Part shown: positions 17,527 through 26,556 of the stretch, one piece after another
Layout: every line of letters starts with the position of its first letter
Position numbering within the stretch: position 1 is the stretch's first letter
Assembly: GCF_013166575.1 (NCBI RefSeq)
Contig: NZ_JABKKE010000001.1
Span: forward strand, 343,769 to 407,768
From: Xylanibacter rodentium
GTDB taxonomy: Bacteria > Bacteroidota > Bacteroidia > Bacteroidales > Bacteroidaceae
Direction: 5' to 3'
Length of the DNA: 64,000 nucleotides
Made by a program: the position numbers and the translations under genes
Notes under the pieces: model-generated
Database searches by the model: none
Told to the model about the DNA's origin: nothing
The model's input: only the letters and a program-made list of their open reading frames with translations

Positions 17527-17921
17527 ACAAAAGACAATACGCTCAGGCAAACAAGGATTGGCTGCAGACCAAAGTCCGGGAAGACGGGGTGAAAGCTCTT
17601 TCAAAAGGTATATATTACAAAGTATTGGCGGAAGGAAACGGCGATGGCATACATCCTTCGCCGCGAAGCATTGTGACGGCCCATTATACCGGCCGCACCA
17701 TAGACGGAAGGCAGTTTGACAGCAGCCGTGGAGGGGCTCCGCTTGCCATAAGGCTCTGCGACCTCATAGAGGGATGGATCATTGCCATGCAGCAAATGTG
17801 CATAGGAGACAAATGGGAAGTATATATCCCCGCCGAGATGGGTTATGGAAAATATTCACAGCCGGGCATACCCGCCGGCTCTACCCTGATATTCGAAATA
17901 GAACTGATGGGCATAGCATAA
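17523..17921 (+). CDS. FKBP-type peptidyl-prolyl isomerase
   Basis: A 132-residue protein without a signal peptide, so probably cytoplasmic. It has the FKBP core: VTAHYTGRTIDGRQFDSS, LIEGWIIAMQQMCIGDKWEV and YIPAEMGYGKYSQPGIPAGS followed by LIFEIELMGI. Expected to catalyse cis-trans isomerisation at X-Pro bonds. Its start overlaps the thioredoxin stop, which points to coupled translation and perhaps a shared role in protein folding. Confidence 0.92.
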   Translation: MNKRQYAQANKDWLQTKVREDGVKALSKGIYYKVLAEGNGDGIHPSPRSIVTAHYTGRTIDGRQFDSSRGGAPLAIRLCDLIEGWIIAMQQMCIGDKWEVYIPAEMGYGKYSQPGIPAGSTLIFEIELMGIA

Positions 17922-17922
17922 A

Positions 17923-18001
17923 AGTCTTCGTCAAACCAGATGAGTTGAACGGAACTTGTCTTCATCAAGCCATGGCGAAAAAACGCGGGATTAGAATCCG
18001 A
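17923..18001 (+). repeat. Intergenic palindromic repeat, family A copy 3
   Basis: Starts 2 nt after the FKBP stop codon. Left block AAGTCTTCGTCAAACC, right block CATGGCGAAAAAACGCGGGA, with ATTAGAATCCGACATC after it, similar to the same place in copy 1. The central palindrome is degraded. Confidence 0.7.
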
Positions 18002-18038
18002 CATCAGAAGACAACAACAATGCACGAAAGGATATTAT

Positions 18039-18317
18039 ATGACTGACTATCATCTATTTATTGCCATTTACATAATCGCTGTCAACCTTGTCACCTTCGT
18101 TACATATGGCATTGACAAATACAAATCCATAAAAAGAAAATGGCGGATATCCGAAGCTACGCTGCTGACAATGGCTGTCATAGGAGGAAGCATCGGGGCA
18201 TGGACAGGCATGAAAGTGTGGCGCCATAAAACAATGCACAAGAAATTCACCATAGGAATACCGATTGTGTTTGTCATACATCTGTTTATTGTGATATATC
18301 TCCATACCATTACATGA
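18039..18317 (+). CDS. DUF1294 membrane protein
   Basis: A 92-residue protein with the DUF1294 pattern: membrane segment YIIAVNLVTFVTYGIDKYKS, then RRKWRISEATLLTMAVIGGS-like sequence (KRKWRISEATLLTMAVIGGS), GAWTGMKVWRHKTMHKKF, and a second membrane segment GIPIVFVIHLFIVIYLH. The function of the family is unknown. A family A repeat separates it from the FKBP gene. Confidence 0.9.
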   Translation: MTDYHLFIAIYIIAVNLVTFVTYGIDKYKSIKRKWRISEATLLTMAVIGGSIGAWTGMKVWRHKTMHKKFTIGIPIVFVIHLFIVIYLHTIT

Positions 18318-18350
18318 CTTTTCACTGCGTTGAAAAAACGGCCAATCGCA

Positions 18351-18458
18351 ACCGATATTGCAAAAGCGGCACTTTTGCAGTGTGAAAGTGGCACTTTGGG
18401 AATGCGAAAGCGGCACTTTGGGGATGCGAAATCAGCACTTTAAGAACCCGAAAGCACG
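18351..18458 (+). repeat. 22-nt tandem repeat array, locus 1
   Basis: Four to five degenerate copies of a 22-nt unit in register, e.g. TTTGGGAATGCGAAAGCGGC followed by AC (18395-18416) and a near copy at 18417-18438. The TTTG and GGCAC anchors and the 22-nt spacing are shared with the array at 53775-53994. No unique spacers, so not CRISPR. The sequence to 18532 holds no gene. Confidence 0.7.
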
Positions 18459-18532
18459 TTTTTTCACACTTTTGCTCCACATGCCCAACCTATGATCGGA
18501 GAGAAAACTCGCTGAAAAACGGGCGGGACTGA

Positions 18533-19191
18533 TTCTCCAAAACGGAGATTTCGGTATGAAAAACGTGGTTTGAATTCTCCGTTTTGCCATTTCATGTGTT
18601 AAAAACGCGATTTTGGTATGTTAAAATAGCATTTTTCAGTGTTAATTCTCCGAGTTTTCTGCGGACGAAATGTTTCTGAATATTTACATTTTCAGATAGT
18701 GGAATGTCGTTGTATGCTGTATAGACAGGTTTGACGAGTGATGCATGGAGATTGTTTTTATTTACAATCGGTGTTGCGATTTATTACGGAGAATTCGGAG
18801 AATCTCCGAAAACAGGGTGTGTGCATCATGTTATAATCCGTAAGTAAATATTTTATATAATAATCTATTATTTAAATACATATATATGTATTTAAATAAT
18901 AGATTATTATATACCCTGTAAAATCATATGCAGCGCATATTCTGTTTTCGGAGATTCTCCGAATTCTCCGTTTTGAAAACACACCAACCAATCTTACACA
19001 ATTGTCCTTTCTTTATTCTCAAATATCTGTATGTCAATGTTCCGGCTACGATACCGCCGACAATAAAACGCTACACACGTTGTAAATAATATCGAAAAAA
19101 GTCATTACCAAAACCGCGTTTTTAACACATGAAATGGCAAAACGGAGAATTCAAATCGCATTTTTCATACCGAAATCTCCGTTTTGGAGAA
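18533..19191. repeat. Nested inverted-repeat block with a 60-bp perfect palindrome
   Basis: Outer arms of about 88 bp (18533-18620 and 19103-19191) match in inverted orientation with few differences. Inside lie perfect 30-bp arms (18786-18815 and 18942-18971) containing CGGAGAATTCGGAGAATC, and in the middle a perfect 60-bp AT-rich palindrome (18854-18913, centred on CATATATATG). No protein-coding frame was found within the block or on to 19320. Such roughly concentric palindromes may form a cruciform or be a non-autonomous mobile element. Confidence 0.85.
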
Positions 19192-19320
19192 CCATCTACG
19201 CCTTTTGGAGAATTTGTCCGTGATATGCAGATTTGCATTTTCAGGCAAGTGCTTTCAAACTGTAAGCAACCGGATCGGATTCACTTTATCTGCATATGCC
19301 CCTTATTAGGCGCCAGTCTT

Positions 19321-19863
19321 TCAATAGTTCTCGGACTTTATCTCAAAGTAACTCTGTGCGTGGTCACATACGGGACATACCTCCGGAGCTTTCGTTCCTA
19401 CTACAATATGCCCGCAGTTGCGGCACTGCCATACCATATCGCCCTCGCGCGAGAACACAATCCCCTCCTCTATGTTGCGCAGCAATCGGCGATAGCGCTC
19501 TTCGTGGGCCTTCTCGATGGCGGCCACACCACGCATTCTGGCGGCAATCTCGGGAAACCCCTCTTCCTCTGCCTCGCGGGCCATGCGGTCGTACATGTCG
19601 GTCCACTCATAGTTCTCGCCTTCTGCAGCCGCCTTCAGATTGGTCATTGTGTCTTGAATAGCTCCGCCCTCAAGATATTTGAACCACATCTTGGCATGTT
19701 CTTTCTCGTTGTCGGCCGTTTCTTCAAACAGGGCGGCTATCTGCATATAGCCGTCTTTCTTTGCCTTGGATGCAAAATACGAATACTTGTTGCGTGCCTG
19801 CGACTCTCCGGCAAAAGCCTCGAGAAGATTCTTTTCTGTCTTCGTTCCTTTCAATGTTTTCAT
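19321..19863 (-). CDS. rbr: Rubrerythrin
   Basis: Non-haem iron peroxidase that reduces hydrogen peroxide in anaerobes. The 180-residue protein has an N-terminal ferritin-like four-helix domain with diiron ligands ([44 protein letters not shown]) and a C-terminal rubredoxin-like domain with two Cys pairs (WQCRNCGHI and PEVCPVCDH). A longer frame extends to 20010, but the ATG at 19863 starts at the conserved [13 protein letters not shown]. It is divergent from oxyR, a likely regulator. Confidence 0.97.
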   Translation of the reverse strand: MKTLKGTKTEKNLLEAFAGESQARNKYSYFASKAKKDGYMQIAALFEETADNEKEHAKMWFKYLEGGAIQDTMTNLKAAAEGENYEWTDMYDRMAREAEEEGFPEIAARMRGVAAIEKAHEERYRRLLRNIEEGIVFSREGDMVWQCRNCGHIVVGTKAPEVCPVCDHAQSYFEIKSENY

Positions 19864-19930
19864 AAATCCATTTATTTTTTGTTTGTTATTATAATTCACG
19901 ATATTATCGTCAAATATCCTTAATTGGCTG

Positions 19931-20118
19931 CAAATATACAGTGAAAGCGCAACAGCACCAATAAAAAACCGATAGAATTGGCATTTCGCATCATAGAAAA
20001 TATCTATCATACCTATGCTTGCCGGCTATTTTTTCGTATCTTTGCAGAAGATAAGCTGCATCTCGGCATAACTTCCAAACAAGTTTGGAGATTCTGCTCT
20101 CGATTTGCATTATCTTTG
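19931..20118. promoter_or_regulatory. Divergent rubrerythrin/oxyR promoter region
   Basis: The bottom strand has TATATTTG (19931-19938) 67 nt before the rubrerythrin ATG. The top strand has TATCTTTG twice, at 20037-20044 and 20111-20118, the second 28 nt before the oxyR ATG. The shared 280-bp region is where OxyR would be expected to bind; no OxyR site was proven. Confidence 0.5.
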
Positions 20119-20146
20119 CACCATAAATGTTTTTCTTGACCGCAAC

Positions 20147-21073
20147 ATGACATTACAACAGATGCAATACGTCACGGCCGTATGCCGTATGCAACACTTC
20201 GCCAAGGCTGCAAAAGAATGCGGAGTGACACAGCCCACACTCAGCGCCATGATACGCAAACTTGAAGACGAGCTTGGCGTAAGCCTGTTCGAACGTTCGT
20301 CGCAGCGGGTGGAACCGACACGAGCCGGCCGGCTCGTGGCAGAACAGGCTCAGGCCATGCTGAAATGCGAAAGACGGATAAAAGAGATAATAGCCGAAGA
20401 ACAGCACTCGCTGACAGGCACGTTCCGGCTTGGCATACTGCCCACAATAGCGCCTTATCTGTTGCCACGCTTCATGCCCAGACTGTACTACAGCCATCCG
20501 GGAATAAACCTGCAAGTGACTGAGATGAAGACGGCCCAAATCACGGAAGCACTCGTTCACGGCGATATTGACGCCGGCATAGCCGTGAACATCGACGGTC
20601 TGCACAACCTGAGACACAGAGTCCTGTTCTACGAGCAGTTCATCGCCTACGTATCACGCGGAAGCCTGCTGTTCGACCGCTCACGCATAGTAGCATCGGA
20701 TTTGAGGCACGAACAACTGTGGCTGCTCGACGAAGGGCATTGCTTCAGGGACCAACTGGTAAAATTCTGCAATCTGAAATCTGCCGGAATGAGCAAGACC
20801 AACTACCTGTTGGGCAGTATCGAGACATTCATGCGCATGGTTGAAAGCGGACAGGGCATAACATTCATACCCGAACTGGCACTGGAACAGCTCACCGGGC
20901 AGCAGAAAGAGCTGGCACGGCCGTTCGGCCTGCCCATACCGGTACGCGAAGTGGTGATGCTCACGGCAAAGAACTTTCTGCGCAAGTCTCTGCTTGACGT
21001 CATCACAAGCGCCATCATCGGAAACATCCCCGAACGCATGTTGAGAATGAACAATACCGAACAACGCATATAA
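20147..21073 (+). CDS. oxyR: Hydrogen peroxide-inducible LysR-type activator OxyR
   Basis: A 308-residue LysR-type regulator. The N-terminal winged helix-turn-helix (about 1-60) reads AKAAKECGVTQPTLSAMIRK. The effector domain has the redox pair in EGHCFRDQLVKFC: Cys199 and Cys208, the same numbering and spacing as in E. coli OxyR, so peroxide sensing by disulfide formation is very likely. The frame begins at 20105, but the ATG at 20147 gives the family N-terminus MTLQQMQYV. A NUDIX hydrolase follows after 12 nt. Confidence 0.95.
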   Translation: MTLQQMQYVTAVCRMQHFAKAAKECGVTQPTLSAMIRKLEDELGVSLFERSSQRVEPTRAGRLVAEQAQAMLKCERRIKEIIAEEQHSLTGTFRLGILPTIAPYLLPRFMPRLYYSHPGINLQVTEMKTAQITEALVHGDIDAGIAVNIDGLHNLRHRVLFYEQFIAYVSRGSLLFDRSRIVASDLRHEQLWLLDEGHCFRDQLVKFCNLKSAGMSKTNYLLGSIETFMRMVESGQGITFIPELALEQLTGQQKELARPFGLPIPVREVVMLTAKNFLRKSLLDVITSAIIGNIPERMLRMNNTEQRI

Positions 21074-21085
21074 CCGAAATATCGT

Positions 21086-21496
21086 ATGGAAAAAGAAACA
21101 ACGAAAAAGAAACACTCGCGCGTGGTGGCGGCAGTCATAATGCGCAACGACCGATACCTGTGCATGCAACGTTGCAGAAGCAAATATGAATATATATCGG
21201 AACGGTGGGAGTTTCCCGGCGGAAAAGTGGAAGATGGAGAAAGCGACCACGAGGCACTGCTCAGAGAGATACGCGAGGAAATGGACTGGGATGTATACGT
21301 AGGCCGGAGAATAGGCACAATAGACCACGAATACCCTGATTTCAGCATCACCGTTGCGGCATATCTGTGTCGCGGCGGCGACACAGACGATTTCAAGCTG
21401 CTGGAACATCTGGGCTACAAATGGCTGACGCGCGACGAGCTGGGACAGCTGGCATGGACGGCGGCCGACGAGAGACTGATAGAAACGATGGAATAA
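21086..21496 (+). CDS. NUDIX hydrolase, MutT-like
   Basis: A 136-residue hydrolase of nucleoside diphosphates linked to another moiety. The Nudix box is complete apart from the last glycine: G46-x5-E52-x7-R60-E61-I-R-E64-E65, ending MDW rather than xGU. The nearby WEFPGGKVEDGES and C-terminal KWLTRDEL resemble MutT/NudG enzymes that remove oxidised or modified nucleotides. It follows oxyR by 12 nt, so it may be part of the oxidative-stress response. Confidence 0.9.
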   Translation: MEKETTKKKHSRVVAAVIMRNDRYLCMQRCRSKYEYISERWEFPGGKVEDGESDHEALLREIREEMDWDVYVGRRIGTIDHEYPDFSITVAAYLCRGGDTDDFKLLEHLGYKWLTRDELGQLAWTAADERLIETME

Positions 21497-21573
21497 TCCG
21501 GAGGCGACTGCCATAACAGAATAAGCCATATGCTGAAAAAGCAAAACACGAAACCAATTACTGAAATCCGATT

Positions 21574-22452
21574 ATGAAAATAGGACTGGTGCTCGAAGGC
21601 GGAGCCATGCGCGGACTGTTCACCGCCGGCATACTCGACGTGATGATGGAACACGACATCACCCCCGACGGGCTGATAGGAGTGTCGGCAGGAGCCGCTT
21701 TCGGCTGCAACTACAAATCGCGGCAGCCCGGACGAGCCATAAGATACAATATGCGCTTTGCACGCGACAAGCGCTACAGCGGCATTGGCTCGCTATTGAA
21801 GACGGGCGACATATTCAACGCAGAATTCGCCTATCATGTGGTGCCGACGCAATACGACATCTTCGACAACGAGACCTTCGGGCACAACCCGATGGAGTAT
21901 TATCTCGTATGCACCGATGCACTGACGGGACGGGCCGTATACAAAAGATGCGACCACGGCGGCCACGGATTCTTCGAATGGGTACGCGCATCGGCATCGA
22001 TGCCGATAGTATCGCGGGTGGTGGACATCAACGGACGCAAACTGCTCGACGGCGGCGTGGCCGACTCTATACCGCTCGAATATTTCGAAAGCATCGGGTA
22101 TGAAAGGAATGTGGTGATACTGACCCAACCCGACGGTTACATCAAACGCCCGATGAGAATGATGCCGCTCGTGCGCATGTGGATGCGGAGATATCCGAAG
22201 ATGGCCGAGGCCATGGCACGACGTCACACGATGTACAACGCACAGCTCGACTATGTGCGGCGGGCAGAGCTGGCGGGCCGGTGCCTCGTGATACGCCCCG
22301 ACACCCATCTGCCCATCGGCCACATTTCGCATGATGCGAAGGAGATGGAACGTGTCTACGACATCGGACGAAAGACAGGCACACGATATATCAGTGATAT
22401 TTTTAGATTTATTAAACCACACGAGCAATGTTCTTTAACAAAGTTTCAGTAA
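21574..22452 (+). CDS. Patatin-like phospholipase (copy 1)
   Basis: A 292-residue protein of the YjjU-type patatin group. Oxyanion-hole motif LEGGAMRG (residues 7-14), nucleophile elbow GVSAG with Ser38, and the dyad aspartate in [11 protein letters not shown] (Asp159). No signal peptide, so it is probably cytoplasmic and acts on membrane phospholipids or acyl chains. A second copy lies at 25693-26535. The stop is 10 nt before trmD. Confidence 0.92.
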   Translation: MKIGLVLEGGAMRGLFTAGILDVMMEHDITPDGLIGVSAGAAFGCNYKSRQPGRAIRYNMRFARDKRYSGIGSLLKTGDIFNAEFAYHVVPTQYDIFDNETFGHNPMEYYLVCTDALTGRAVYKRCDHGGHGFFEWVRASASMPIVSRVVDINGRKLLDGGVADSIPLEYFESIGYERNVVILTQPDGYIKRPMRMMPLVRMWMRRYPKMAEAMARRHTMYNAQLDYVRRAELAGRCLVIRPDTHLPIGHISHDAKEMERVYDIGRKTGTRYISDIFRFIKPHEQCSLTKFQ

Positions 22453-22462
22453 TTTTGCAGCT

Positions 22463-23140
22463 ATGAGAATAGACATCATTACCGTATTGCCCGAGATGCT
22501 CGAAGGATTCGTAAACGAGTCGATACTGGCACGGGCACAGAAAAAGGGCCTCGCGGAAATACACCTGCACAACCTGCGCGACTATACCAACGACAAATGG
22601 CGACGAGTGGACGACTATCCTTACGGCGGATTCGCCGGTATGGTGATGCAGTGCGAACCGATAGACCGGGCCATATCGGCACTCAAGGCCGAACGCGACT
22701 ACGACGAAGTGATATACACATCGCCCGACGGTGAACGGTTTGACCAGCACGTGGCCAACGAACTGTCGATGAAAGGCAACATCATCATACTCTGCGGTCA
22801 CTATAAGGGGATAGACCAGCGTGTGCGCGACAATCTGATAACGCGCGAAATAAGCATCGGCGACTATGTGCTGACGGGCGGCGAACTGGCCGCCGCCGTG
22901 ATGGCCGATGCAATAGTGAGGATAGTGCCTGGAGTGATCGGCGACGAACAGAGCGCTCTGTCCGACTGTTTTCAGGACGACATGCTTTCGGCACCGATAT
23001 ACACACGTCCCGCCGACTACAAGGGTTGGAAAGTGCCGGAGGTTCTGCTGAGCGGACACGAGGCAAAGATAAAGGCATGGGAGATGGAGCAGGCCATGGA
23101 ACGCACCCGACGTCTGCGGCCCGACTTGCTGAAAGACTGA
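22463..23140 (+). CDS. trmD: tRNA (guanine-N1)-methyltransferase
   Basis: Methylates G37 of tRNAs with SAM, preventing +1 frameshifts. The 225-residue SPOUT protein has [17 protein letters not shown], the segment [15 protein letters not shown], and the trefoil-knot SAM site [13 protein letters not shown] followed by [16 protein letters not shown]. Length is normal. It follows the patatin gene closely; rimM and rpsP are not adjacent. A family A repeat begins 5 nt after its stop. Confidence 0.97.
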   Translation: MRIDIITVLPEMLEGFVNESILARAQKKGLAEIHLHNLRDYTNDKWRRVDDYPYGGFAGMVMQCEPIDRAISALKAERDYDEVIYTSPDGERFDQHVANELSMKGNIIILCGHYKGIDQRVRDNLITREISIGDYVLTGGELAAAVMADAIVRIVPGVIGDEQSALSDCFQDDMLSAPIYTRPADYKGWKVPEVLLSGHEAKIKAWEMEQAMERTRRLRPDLLKD

Positions 23141-23145
23141 TACGA

Positions 23146-23216
23146 CAGTTTTCGTCAAGCCAAATGCGCAAAATTGAACTCGTTCAAACTTTGCCATGGC
23201 GAGAAAACACGGGATG
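23146..23216 (+). repeat. Intergenic palindromic repeat, family A copy 4
   Basis: Best-preserved copy: AGTTTTCGTCAAGCC at the left, a perfect central palindrome TTGAAC-TC-GTTCAA (23173-23186) and CCATGGCGAGAAAACACGGG at the right. The central stem differs from copy 1 on both sides so that pairing is kept, which hints that the structure matters. Confidence 0.8.
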
Positions 23217-23264
23217 AAACGACTGTCACATATATTTAATCAATAACAAAAACATTTCAAACAC

Positions 23265-23816
23265 ATGAATGAAGTAAAGAAAATGCCGGAGCTTGGCTTT
23301 GGTGAAGCCTTGAAACAGGCTATGGACAAACTCACACAGTTCAGCGGACGCTCGCGCCGTTCTGAATTCTGGTGGTGCATGCTGGCTGTAATCATAGCCA
23401 ATGTGGTATTAAGTTTTATACCTTTCATCGGCAGCATCAGAAGTCTGCTGCTTTCTTTGGCCGTGATTCCCCTGACATTCCGCCGGCTGCACGACACAGG
23501 ACGTAGCGGATGGTGGTGCGGCATCGGAGTCATAGGCACAATAATAGGCTATGGTGTCATAGCATACAATCTGGTAGACGTCATAGGCTCCGACATGCTT
23601 ATGGAAATAGCCAAAGGCGAGGTAAGCGATCCTACGGAGATTGCAGACACGATAACGAATTCGTCTGCCGGTTTTCTTCCTATGACTATAAGTTATCTCA
23701 TCGGTATGGCATACAATATAATGATGATTGTCTTCATGTGTCTTGACAGTCAGGTGGGTACCAACAAGTACGGCCCGTCGCCAAAATACATGGAACAAGG
23801 GGAAATCAATAATTAA
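23265..23816 (+). CDS. DUF805 membrane protein
   Basis: A 183-residue inner-membrane protein with the DUF805 marks: FSGRSRRSEFWW near the N-terminus (residues 26-37) and RRLHDTGRSGWW after two membrane segments (about 72-83). Further hydrophobic segments are IGVIGTIIGYGVIAYNL and ISYLIGMAYNIMMIVFMC. The end is GTNKYGPSP, also typical. The function of the family is unknown. A long inverted repeat follows. Confidence 0.9.
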   Translation: MNEVKKMPELGFGEALKQAMDKLTQFSGRSRRSEFWWCMLAVIIANVVLSFIPFIGSIRSLLLSLAVIPLTFRRLHDTGRSGWWCGIGVIGTIIGYGVIAYNLVDVIGSDMLMEIAKGEVSDPTEIADTITNSSAGFLPMTISYLIGMAYNIMMIVFMCLDSQVGTNKYGPSPKYMEQGEINN

Positions 23817-23830
23817 GAGTAAAAAGTTTT

Positions 23831-23921
23831 AAGTCAGTCAGCAAAATCAAACTGCATTATCCTTCGGAGCGCATCCATCTTTGTCCGGACGATAATGCAG
23901 TTTGATTTTGCCGACTGACTT
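23831..23921. terminator. Long bidirectional hairpin between DUF805 and amylase genes
   Basis: Arms of 31 nt (23831-23861 and 23891-23921, both including AAAATCAAACTGCATTATC or its complement) with a single mismatch and a 29-nt loop. It lies between two convergent genes. The stem is far longer than a normal terminator. The flank TTTAATTTTC on the top strand and AAAAAGTTTT before it give weak T-runs in both directions. Confidence 0.75.
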
Positions 23922-23941
23922 ACTTTAATTTTCTACTTACT

Positions 23942-25399
23942 CTATACCTCAGGGGTCCATACGGCCACCTTACCGGCCGAGACAGGAAAGACGCCATTGC
24001 CGTCGTCGCCGATGACAATCGTTTCATCACGGTTGCCGGTCACCTCACGCCACGTTTCACCTGCATGCGTCTCACCGACATTCATAAGTTTCTCTGCATC
24101 ATCACCATTGGATATCAGCACAGCCAGACCGGATCCGGGCTTGTCATCGACACCGCAGCGCGTGAAACCCACTACCGACGGATAGTCAAAATAGTCGGTC
24201 TGCTTTCCGTAGGCACAACGCCGCCGCACTTCAAGCAACGTGTCTATAACCGTCCTATGAGGTGACGGCTCACCCTTTACACCGTAGTAGTCGCCATAGA
24301 ACAGACAAGGATATCCATGCTCCATGAGCAGAATCAGAGCATAGGCCGACGGCTTGAACCAGTCTTCGACTTGCGACTCAAGTGAACTTCCGAGCTGCGA
24401 GTCGTGGTTGTCCACAAAAGTCACGGCAAGCGTTGGATGTGAAGCCACGAGCGTGCCGTCGAGCAAATGGCTCAGATCGTAGTCGCGGCCGCTCTTCGAC
24501 GCAGCACACAGGTTGTAATGCAGGGCCACGTCGAACAGGTCCATCTCGTAATTTATATTTGCCAGATACTCCTCAAGCGTATTTATATCTTCGACCCAAT
24601 ACTCTCCCACTGCATAAAACTTATCACCGGCATCGGCACGTACCGCCTCGAGAAATTTTTGCAGGAAACGGTCGTGCATATGCTTGACGGCATCAAGGCG
24701 CATACCGTCAAGATTAAACTCACGCACAACCCATATTCCCCATCGCTGCAACTCTGCCACCACCTCGGGATGGTCAAGATCGATGTCGGAGAACATCAGA
24801 TAATCGTAGTTGCCGTTCTCTCCGTCCACGCCTATGCTCCAGGCCTTGCCCTCACTGACTATCTGATAAATGCCGGTTTTCTTGTCGCGCTCGTTATAGT
24901 CTGTACCGGAAAAATGGAACCAGTGCCACTTGAAGTCCGAATAAGTGTCACCGCGACCTGGGAAATCAAATCCCGTCCAACAGTCTATCTCGTATGGCTC
25001 GCTGATAGGCTGGTCGCGATTGTCAGGATCAACGAGCTGTGCCATGCAAGTCTCCACACGGTCGGCTCCGGCCTTGTGGTTCATCACGGCGTCAAGATAT
25101 ACCGATATGGAGTGTGCGTGCAAGGCATCTATAGCCTGCTCGAGTTCCTCGCGTGTGCCGTATTTGGTACGCACGGTTCCCTTCTGGTCGAACTCTCCAA
25201 GGTCGTAAAGGTCGTACACACCATATCCCACATCACTGCTTCCGCATCCCTTGTATGCCGGCGGAATCCACACTGCCGTCACTCCGATGTCGTGCAGATG
25301 TTCAGCGTCTTCTTTCAACTGTTCCCAAAGTTTACCGTCGTCAGGCAGATTCCATTCGAAATACTGCATCATAACTCCATTCTTCATACCTTCTTTCAT
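23942..25399 (-). CDS. Cytoplasmic alpha-amylase, GH13
   Basis: A 485-residue enzyme without a signal peptide; it hydrolyses alpha-1,4 bonds in starch, glycogen or maltodextrins inside the cell. The four GH13 regions are visible: DAVMNHKAG, GMRLDAVKH with the nucleophile Asp, AVGEYWVED with the acid/base Glu, and FVDNHDSQ. N-terminal MMQYFEWNLPDDGKLW is typical of AmyS/AmyA-type enzymes. The frame stays open to 25522, but MKEGMKNGV (25399) or MKNGV (25387) is the natural start. Confidence 0.94.
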   Translation of the reverse strand: MKEGMKNGVMMQYFEWNLPDDGKLWEQLKEDAEHLHDIGVTAVWIPPAYKGCGSSDVGYGVYDLYDLGEFDQKGTVRTKYGTREELEQAIDALHAHSISVYLDAVMNHKAGADRVETCMAQLVDPDNRDQPISEPYEIDCWTGFDFPGRGDTYSDFKWHWFHFSGTDYNERDKKTGIYQIVSEGKAWSIGVDGENGNYDYLMFSDIDLDHPEVVAELQRWGIWVVREFNLDGMRLDAVKHMHDRFLQKFLEAVRADAGDKFYAVGEYWVEDINTLEEYLANINYEMDLFDVALHYNLCAASKSGRDYDLSHLLDGTLVASHPTLAVTFVDNHDSQLGSSLESQVEDWFKPSAYALILLMEHGYPCLFYGDYYGVKGEPSPHRTVIDTLLEVRRRCAYGKQTDYFDYPSVVGFTRCGVDDKPGSGLAVLISNGDDAEKLMNVGETHAGETWREVTGNRDETIVIGDDGNGVFPVSAGKVAVWTPEV

Positions 25400-25692
25400 T
25401 TTTATTGTTATACAATCTTTATACCTTATTCTCAACTCCACAAAGGAGAAAAGCACGGTATCCACCGCCTTTTTCCAATGGCAAATGTATAACAATATCA
25501 CGGAATGGCACACACCGGACATCGTAAAAAAGCATAACGAATATTACGGGTTAACCTATTTTCAGAAGAAACAACATTACACCTGCCTGTTTTTCAGAGA
25601 AAGAAAGATTGCTTAACGCTACGACAACAGAGTACCAAAAATAAAACACCTACAGAGAAACAACTTAGGAACAGACCCAGACATACAACATC
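25400..25692. other. Intergenic region upstream of the amylase gene
   Basis: About 290 bp between the amylase start and the second patatin stop. AT-rich, no coding sequence or clear hairpin. No consensus -7 box at a convincing distance from the amylase start was found. Confidence 0.4.
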
Positions 25693-26535
25693 TCACCCGT
25701 ATTTCTCACAGAAGTCACACCCCAACCGGAAACCTTCTTCGTACAGTGCTTCCAGCTTCGCGGCATCTTTGGTCATACGGTCTACATCCATCGGGCGTTG
25801 CGGACGGATGCAAATGATGCGGCCCTCATCTTCCATACGCTCCACCATGGCCAGCTGCTCATTATATACGGCTATACGGCGGCTCAAAGCAACACGCAGA
25901 CGCGGATAGTTACGGTAGATGAAAGAAGGTATCTTCCGGTCGTGCCCACTATTGCGGTAACCACGGTTTCGCGTACACACGACAACATTGAACGGATGGC
26001 CCTGCCCAACAGCCCTCAATACTGGTATGCTGTCCACAATACCACCGTCAAGCATCGGAGTGCCGTCCACTTCTATCATTTTACAGACATACGGCAAACT
26101 GCTGCTGGCATGAGCAATGTCGATAGCCCTACAACGGTCGGACTGTTCCGAAAGATATTCTGCACGTCCGGTGAGACAATTAGTAGTAACCACCTCAAAT
26201 GTTCCGGCATTGCTGAAATATGTATCGTAGTCAAAAGGCACAAGTTCGTTTGGAAAACGGTCATAGAGAAGTTCAGGATCGTATATACAACCGTGAGTGA
26301 CAAGCCTGCGCACACCAAGATAATCGTACTTCACAAGCATGTCTATGTTCGATATGCGGGCACGGCGCGGCTGACGGCTGATGTAAGACATGCCGTTGCA
26401 GGCTCCGGCCGACACTGCCACCACATATCTGAAGTAACGCTCGTTCTTCATGAACGCATCAAGCACACCACTGGTAAACACTCCCCGCATGCCTCCTCCC
26501 TCGAGCACAAGCCCTGTATTCCTGTCTACTTGCAT
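25693..26535 (-). CDS. Patatin-like phospholipase (copy 2)
   Basis: A 280-residue paralogue of the protein at 21574-22452. It has LEGGGMRGVFTSGVLDAF (oxyanion hole and first helix), VSAG with nucleophile Ser42, and MLDGGIVDSIP with Asp163. The middle part with SYISRQPRRAR parallels [11 protein letters not shown] of copy 1. No signal peptide. Expected to be a lipid acyl hydrolase. It has its own promoter, divergent from pepP. Confidence 0.92.
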   Translation of the reverse strand: MQVDRNTGLVLEGGGMRGVFTSGVLDAFMKNERYFRYVVAVSAGACNGMSYISRQPRRARISNIDMLVKYDYLGVRRLVTHGCIYDPELLYDRFPNELVPFDYDTYFSNAGTFEVVTTNCLTGRAEYLSEQSDRCRAIDIAHASSSLPYVCKMIEVDGTPMLDGGIVDSIPVLRAVGQGHPFNVVVCTRNRGYRNSGHDRKIPSFIYRNYPRLRVALSRRIAVYNEQLAMVERMEDEGRIICIRPQRPMDVDRMTKDAAKLEALYEEGFRLGCDFCEKYG

Positions 26536-26556
26536 TATTTTAGCTTAAAAATCGTG

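Noticed and set aside
22450..22457. TAATTTTG as a trmD promoter
   Set aside because: Only 5 nt before the ATG; a transcript would start at or within the codon. The close upstream patatin gene makes co-transcription more likely.
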